Below are positions 58,501-64,000 of a stretch of 64,000 nt of DNA, in pieces (position 1 is the stretch's first letter; the number at the start of each line of letters is the position of its first letter). The position numbers were made by a program, and so were the translations under genes. The notes below the pieces were generated by a model. That model ran no database searches. It was given only the letters and a program-made list of their open reading frames with translations, and was not told the DNA's origin. Origin of the DNA: Trebouxia sp. TZW2008 (Eukaryota > Chlorophyta > Trebouxiophyceae > Trebouxiales > Trebouxiaceae); contig BDIU01000013.1 in the NCBI GenBank assembly GCA_002118135.1, positions 434,001 through 498,000 on the forward strand, in the 5' to 3' direction.

Positions 58501-59758
58501 AGCCTCGACTGAAGGAAGGTGGAACATGTCTGGACAAGGATGGTCTGTCATACGAGTTGCTATGACTCTTGAGGCTGCTTCAGACAGGGCAGATGAAACG
58601 CGAGGCATGCTGGCATTCAAGGTGAGCCCATGTTCTATACACACCACCATCATGGCAGCAAATGGAGTAAGATGAGAGTCCAGTTGTATTTGCGCAAAAT
58701 GGGTTTGGGGCAAATTCTATTGTCAGCATTTCGTTGCCTCTATATGTACCTAGAAAAGTCTAACAGCCTGCATAGCAAGCATGTAATGCCATACTCGCTG
58801 AGCAGGAGCTGATAGTTGAACAGCTGCCCTCTTCTAGCTGAGCATGCAGCTATGGGAAGTTCAGACAGGACATGTTCAAGCTTTGTCAGAGACACTGTCA
58901 ATACTCCTTACCATTGTTTCTGTGACCTCTTAACATCAGGGTCAGAGAACATTTTCGCAAGCATTATGCAAGTGGGAGCTAGTCAACGCATTCTGACGCA
59001 TTAAGTGATACTTTGCAAGTCCACATGATCCAATCCAAGGACAGTTTGCTTGATAAAAAGTGCAGTACTTACACAGAAACACTCATGTATTGGCAGGCAG
59101 TTGCATACACTTTGTGAGCAGCTGAGCGCTCTGACAACTGCTTTGGCGGTCAATGGATTTGAGTTGAACTGTCTCCATGTTCATCTCTCAGACACCAACC
59201 CTTTGGCTGCTGGTCACTCAAGTTACTTGTGTCTGCATGTCCAACTCCTGCATATGAACCTTTCAGCTGTTGGTGAGTGACACTAGGTCTGTCTGCACAT
59301 CCCGACACTCAAGTGCCTGTGCATCAGACATACTTCCTAGCTTGTGTGGGGCTGTGTGAGCCTTCATAAAACACGCAACATTGTGCCGGGGCATGAGCCT
59401 GTTGCACATTCAGATCAAATATGTTGGGCAAGAATCGTCTGGTGCTTCTACTCGTTCAAGCACCCTCCGTGACGCCTCACAGTTTAAACTACACCTTGTC
59501 TCTTCATCATTGTGGCAGAAGCGTTGCAATCATGTTGCAGAAGCTCACTCACCAGTGCCAGGAAAGTTGCGCCTCATGCAAAGCCTGCACAAATGGGTTT
59601 CCTACAATGAAAGGGGCAGTTATGATGGCCCAAGGCAGGATCCTCAGGGTTTTTGGCTGCAGAGGTTCATGGCAGCGCTATGCAAAGAAGAGCCCCATTT
59701 TGAAAGCATGAAGGTTGCCGTTCCTCACCTGTGTCCCTCACTTGATTCCCTCAAATGA
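55592..59758 (+). CDS. Unrecognised conserved-looking multi-exon protein
   Basis: First exons are splice-coherent: 55592-55957, 56112-56276, 56332-56552, 56824 to about 57027, then 57511-57804 and 58403 to about 58492, with less certain joins from exon 4 on. A further open segment ending in a stop at 59756-59758 may be the last exon. Exon 1 is Ser-rich with a basic patch (SPCKRQKLD), possibly nuclear. Exon 3 (VTVCHCDGKAAPVTYGISLDWNTTYGQFAEKV...) followed by DPYYDKHGAIPYMP and CQLVAYISPE has the rhythm of a ubiquitin-like insert and terminal segment of some ubiquitin-specific proteases, but I see no catalytic Cys or His box. A later exon contains HEDFNFVMLKWNQMSSEAAYD. I assign no function. 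It may be two genes. Confidence 0.45.
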
Positions 59759-60139
59759 CGGTGAAAGGGCAACGATGCATGATAGAGTTCACACAGCAGC
59801 TTGCGCATGCTGATTGATGTGATGCGTGCTAGTGAACTTGACTCACAGAGTGTATGACACCTTTTGTGCTTGATTGTAAAAGCTGTAATGTCTGATGGCT
59901 GTGCATTGCCGTGCGTGCACTCAACAATGACAACCATACTCTAGGCACCCTCTAGTGCACGTGCTTAGTGCATCTGGCAAAGGTCCTGTCTTGCCAGCCT
60001 GCACATGGCATCATGATAGAAACACGTGATGATCAACGTCAAAAATCGTACAACATGGATCATTCCAAACCTTGTTGGGGCGATTTTGTAGGCTGGTATG
60101 AATAAGTGGCGAGGAAGAGGTTGTTGGGGTGTTCACAAT

Positions 60140-63100
60140 ATGCCCACACTGATGGCAGCGCTGCAGGCAAAGGAGCGGCCTGAAGCTGAACAACCTGAGG
60201 TGGTTGTCACTATTTGCGTGCATGATGCTCAAACCTGCAGCTTGCCATTGACACAGATCTGCCTGCAGTTCAGTTTGTGAGTACATTTTGAAATCCTGTG
60301 GGTGCATTGCAGGGCCTTACAGTGCAGCTGCGGCCGTACCAGCGCCAGGCTCTGCAGTTCATGCTAGACATAGAGAGAACAGAAGATGGGCACAGGAGCC
60401 TGCTGTTCACCAAGGTCACCAATAGCAAGGGTGAAGATTACTGGTACTCCCCAGCTCTAGGGCGGCTGTGTGGGCATGTGGCCCCAATGCCTCAAGGCGG
60501 CTTTTTAGGTGATGCCCAAATTGGCTATCACCTCAACCTGATTGCTGGCATACTAAAGACATCAAGAGTTTGCTCTCTTGCAGGACCCAACAGCAAGGGT
60601 GAATATTACTGGTACTAGTCCAGCTCTAGGCCGACTGCGTGAGAGTGTGACTCAAATGCCTTAAGGCGGCTTTCTGGGTGACTGCTCATTTGCTTGCTGC
60701 TATTGACTGTCTCCTGTTCCCTGCAACTTGTTTGCTGGCCTGGTAACAACTCAGCTTGCAGGAAGTTTCCTTGTTATTTTTGGCTTTTTGAGCATGATCA
60801 GTCAGCAGCATCTCAACGCGCATGTTTTCACCCAAGCCAAAGCCAACTGACTCATGACTGCGTAAATTGGCCATTGCCGTCAGTGGTGTGCCTGCCCGCT
60901 TAACGGTGCTCACTAGGCTGTGCCTTTTGGCTCAAACTTGCAAACAAGTGCTGGCTGCACTTCATCTTCATCGCTGCAGTCGACATGATTGACATGGCAA
61001 TGAGCAATGCTGAGCACCAATGGATGTGATTGCTGAAGCCTCTGAGGGAACAGATGCTGAAACTGTGTGAAATGAGCTTGCAGCTGAGGAGATGGGGCTT
61101 GGAAAGACAGTGGAGATAGCGGCTTTGGTGCTCAGCAACCCTGCCCCGCCCTTGGGCATGGTGCAGCAGACAGCAAATGGCCTGTTGATCTCCAGGTAGC
61201 TGCAGCTAGTTCTTGACAAGCAGGCTGGGGCATGCTGAGCAGTCATGTCTCATGTACTTGTCAGGAGCTGAACACAATGACTGGACTGATAAACGGCCTT
61301 GGCGCTGACTTAATATCACACACAACACGGTGCATCTTTGCAGCTTGCAGACATATGCTTGGGCTCACTACGGCTGCAGCTGACTTACATGTGCTGGTTT
61401 GCTGCTTGTCTGAGCTGCATGTTGCTCATTCTGTTGCTGCCTACACACTTGGCACTTGTACTCAGCAGTGCATTTGACAAGTAGCTTGTCATTGTTGTTA
61501 TGACTACTTTTGCCATGTGGCCTATGCAGGGCAACACTGGTTGTGTGCCCAGTCTCACTCATGGGTCAGTGGGAAAACGAGTTAGCAGACAAGGCTGGTG
61601 GCAGTCTCAAGGTTTTGCAGCATCATGGCCCGCAGCGCACTAAGAGCCCTGCTGATCTGGTTGACAATGACGTCGTTCTGGTCACTTACCAGACGCTGGG
61701 CAGTGATTTCGGCAAGGGTGGTGTGGAGAATGGCAGACATGACTGGCCGCCCTGTGGCAGTATACACTGGCACAGGATTGTGCTGGATGAGTCACACTAT
61801 GTCAAGAATCCTGCTGCCAAGTTCAGCAAAGCTTGTGTGGCTCTGGCTGGCCAGAAAAGGTGATCTGAACATGTCTCTTGTAGTGTACCAGGCGCCTTTG
61901 CATGATGTGTTTCACCAGCGTCAGAAGAAAACTTCTTTGATGCAGGGTAGCATACGCCGAGCAGCTTGCATGCAACAGTGATCACTAAAAGGCAACTTCT
62001 GTAGGTTCCAGGCAATTGATGAAGCAATCTCTAGTCTCGACAATGACACTTGACTTTGACAATTGACTATGACGGCTGGACTGAACATGGGTCACAATGG
62101 TCTGGAATGCACTCGAAATCGATGCCTAGTTGATGCAGTTTGTACAAACTTTGCCATCTTCATACAGGTGGTGTGTGACAGGGACACCAGTGAGCAATGA
62201 CGCCACAGATCTGCAAGGCCAACTCAACTTCCTGCAGCTGCAGCCCTTCAACAACAGAAACTTTTTTTACCGTCCACATCAAGCATCGCGGTCATCCACA
62301 GCTGCTGCTGTACATGTTGAGCAGATGCATGATTCGCCACACTAAGCAGCAGGTAAGGCTTATCAAGCCTTGATCCTGTGAAAGCTGGCAAAGCAGTGCA
62401 ATCATGATCAGCAGCAACTATTGGCACTTGCTGCTGAAGCTCTGCAAAAATCATGTCAATCCCATCATGTCAATCCCTTGCTTCTCGCACACCCAGTGCC
62501 AACTTACTGACACACAGAAGCCATTGCTGTTTGATGCACATCATGGCAACAGCAGAGAGACAGCTCTTGAGTCTTGCAATACTAGCTGGGACACATGCTG
62601 TCTGGGCCACAAATTGATGTTTTGGCCCACGTGCCCTTCAGCTGCTGCATTGCGCAACCCTGTCACAGCTCATGGCAATGCCAGACAATCCAACATTGAT
62701 GATGCTACAAGAGGAGACATGGTGCGTCAAGCTGCACTCAGGGTTCCCACACATGCAGCGACATTGGTGCTGCTCATGTAGGTGTTGGGTGATGAAGAGA
62801 TCCTGAGTCTGCCAGAGAAGTCTGAGGAGATTGTGCCAGGTGAGTGCGTTTGTAAGGAACAGATGCTTGACCATCACAACATATGTAGTCTTGCACCTCA
62901 ACTGCTGCAGCGATGGTAAATTGTTGAGGGCATGTTTGCTGTTTTGCTTTGTGGTGTGCCAGTACTTGAGCACGCCCATATCTTGTCAAGCATTTGATTG
63001 CAACTGTGCATCAGCATAGAAAGCATGACCAAAATTTGCAAAATTGCAATCTCATGTTTGTCGGTCTGCGCTCAGCATAACAACACTTCTCAGCCAAAAA

Positions 63101-63766
63101 TTCTGTTGCTCATGTCCTCAAGGACCTTACAATTGCACATGCTCCCAAAAACAGTGTCAGATGACATGCAGGTGTTGCTGCTTCATGTTGCAGTCAGCTT
63201 CACTAAGGCATAGAAGGCATGTTGACATAGGAATGCTGTGCTGCAGATCCTGAATTGGCAAATTGAGTTGCTTGGCGTGGGCAAAATGAATCCTTTGAGA
63301 GTAGATGAACAACTGAGTGAGTGTAACACACGTCGAGTGACTGAATGATGACTACAAGGAATAAGTGAATCAATGACAGTTGCCTGTGCAGCTGCGGGTG
63401 ATGAGGCAAGAGGACCCTGAGGCCAAGACACTGGCTTTCAGCCAGATTATGCGCAGCCTGGGGTGGCTGCGGGGGCGCTTGGAGCAGCAAGGCTTTGGCC
63501 GCTGCGCCATCTGCAGCTCCATGACCCTCATGTGCAAAACGCAACCATGCTTCCATATTACATCAGTGATTGACTTGCAATGTCCTGTGTTGCTCCTGCA
63601 GCTGCGGGTGATGAGGCAGGAGGACCCAGAGAGCAAGGCGCTGGTGTTCAGCCAGTTTGCGAGCAGCCTGGAGTGGCTGCGGGATCGCCTGGAGCAGCAA
63701 GGCTTTGGCTGCCGCACCATCAATGGCTCCATGAGTCTCAAGCGCAGAGCTCAAGTGATGCCCTGA
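60140..63766 (+). CDS. SNF2-family helicase, RAD5/HLTF/SHPRH type (continues off the right edge, with a frameshift)
   Basis: Exons seen: 60140-60199, 60313-60508, 61084-61195, 61530-61859, 62168-62352, 62782-62839, and a C-terminal helicase exon 63601 to about 63750, with missing pieces between the last two. Motifs: LRPYQRQALQFML; GGFLA-EEMGLGKTVE (Walker A, formed across an intron); TLVVCPVSLMGQWENE; VVLVTYQTLGSDF; WHRIVLDESHYVKN (motif II as DESH); RWCVTGTPVSN; LNFLQLQPFN; CMIRHTKQQ; and KALVFSQFASSLEWL. These proteins remodel chromatin or stalled forks, and RAD5 types ubiquitylate PCNA. No RING finger or HIRAN is visible in the window. An in-frame ATG also exists at 60098. A T7 run at 62262-62268 has one T too many for the frame. 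Confidence 0.88.
60555..60690 (+). repeat. 3'-half echo of SNF2 exon 2
   Basis: The exon 2 end (aacagcaagggtgaagattactggtactccccagctctagggcgg ... caaggcggctttttag|gtgat, to 60508) is repeated at about 60590-60682 with donor (ggctttctgg|gtgac). The copy carries TAG and TAA interruptions (tactag, ccttaa). Confidence 0.9.
63388..63540 (+). repeat. In-frame duplicate of the SNF2 helicase-C exon
   Basis: 63391-63538 and 63601-63748 both begin with ctgcag acceptors and LRVMRQEDPE(A/S)K. The upstream copy reads TLAFSQIMRSLGWLRGRLEQQGFG, the downstream one ALVFSQFASSLEWLRDRLEQQGFG. The offset is 210 nt (70 codons) and one open frame (63380-63766) spans both. The upstream copy has lost conserved positions (ALVFSQF to TLAFSQI, NGSMS to CSSMT). 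Confidence 0.9.
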
Positions 63767-64000
63767 TCTTATGATTGGGTGCAGCATTGTTTTCTTGGCT
63801 GAATGACATTGTGGGCAACTGAAGCGGCAGGGCTAAATTGTGGACGTCAGTATTGACTTAGTGACTATGTGCTTTGCTGGCGTTTATGCTCAATCATAGG
63901 ATTGCTGGCTGCTGATGCAGTATGAAGCCAGCCACACAAGCTGACCTGGTGTGATAAGGACATCAAGCTGCTTTGCTGCTTAGGACCTCTGGCATACGTA
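63767..64000. other. Right-edge sequence, probably SNF2 intron
   Basis: No open frame joins the helicase exon here. The rest of helicase domain C must lie beyond the window if the gene is intact. Confidence 0.4.

Noticed and set aside
1..64000. tRNA, rRNA, retroelement or viral genes
   Set aside because: No cloverleaf, ribosomal sequence, reverse-transcriptase or capsid motif was recognised by eye. A dedicated search could still find small ones.

Overview
The window is nuclear DNA from a green plant-lineage eukaryote, most likely a chlorophyte (trebouxiophyte-like) green alga. The basis is intron-dense genes with GT-AG and some GC-AG splice sites, together with a plant-type AP2/ERF factor, a RUS (DUF647) protein, a pheophytinase-like hydrolase, a DUF4050/Gag1-like protein and a plant-style complex I NDUFB4 subunit. 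Placement to class or species is inference. Gene models were built by hand from splice consensus, reading-phase continuity and family motifs. Most close perfectly in phase from ATG to stop.

Layout, left to right: DUF262/GmrSD-N protein (minus, runs off the left edge); AP2/ERF factor (plus, 3986-10118) with three foldback elements in its introns; type II thioesterase (plus, 11341-14514); SLC35F6-like transporter (minus, 15317-20356); double-hotdog acyl-CoA thioesterase (minus, 20926-22529); RUS/DUF647 protein (plus, 22996-27746); DUF4050-like protein (minus, about 28120-28678); DHHC-family palmitoyltransferase with a degenerate zinc domain (plus, 29371-31322); complex I NDUFB4 (minus, 31876-32196); Yippee-like protein (plus, 32510-33407); ALKBH6 dioxygenase (minus, 33947-35423); exportin-4, 20 exons over 14.4 kb (minus, 36110-50538); small conserved plastid-type protein (plus, 50938-51546); pheophytinase-like hydrolase (minus, 52275-55053); an unrecognised multi-exon gene (plus, 55592 to about 59758); and a RAD5/HLTF/SHPRH-type SNF2 helicase (plus, 60140 to beyond the right edge). 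Several neighbours are divergent and share short intergenic promoters. The genes look like ordinary unlinked housekeeping and regulatory genes, not a cluster.

The striking feature is a recurrent structure I call 'exon echoes'. Next to many exons the adjoining intron holds one to four diverged, same-strand partial copies of that exon, usually including its splice acceptor or donor and some intron flank. Echoes occur in at least six genes (exportin-4, SLC35F6-like, RUS, SNF2, hotdog thioesterase, AP2), on both strands and in more than 15 exons. Most are frame-broken. In exportin-4 exon 8 and the SNF2 helicase, a full exon copy remains in frame with the next copy, so alternative or lengthened proteins are possible. 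This is the best candidate for an undescribed process here: ongoing local exon-edge duplication that could feed exon shuffling, tandem alternative exons and intron growth.
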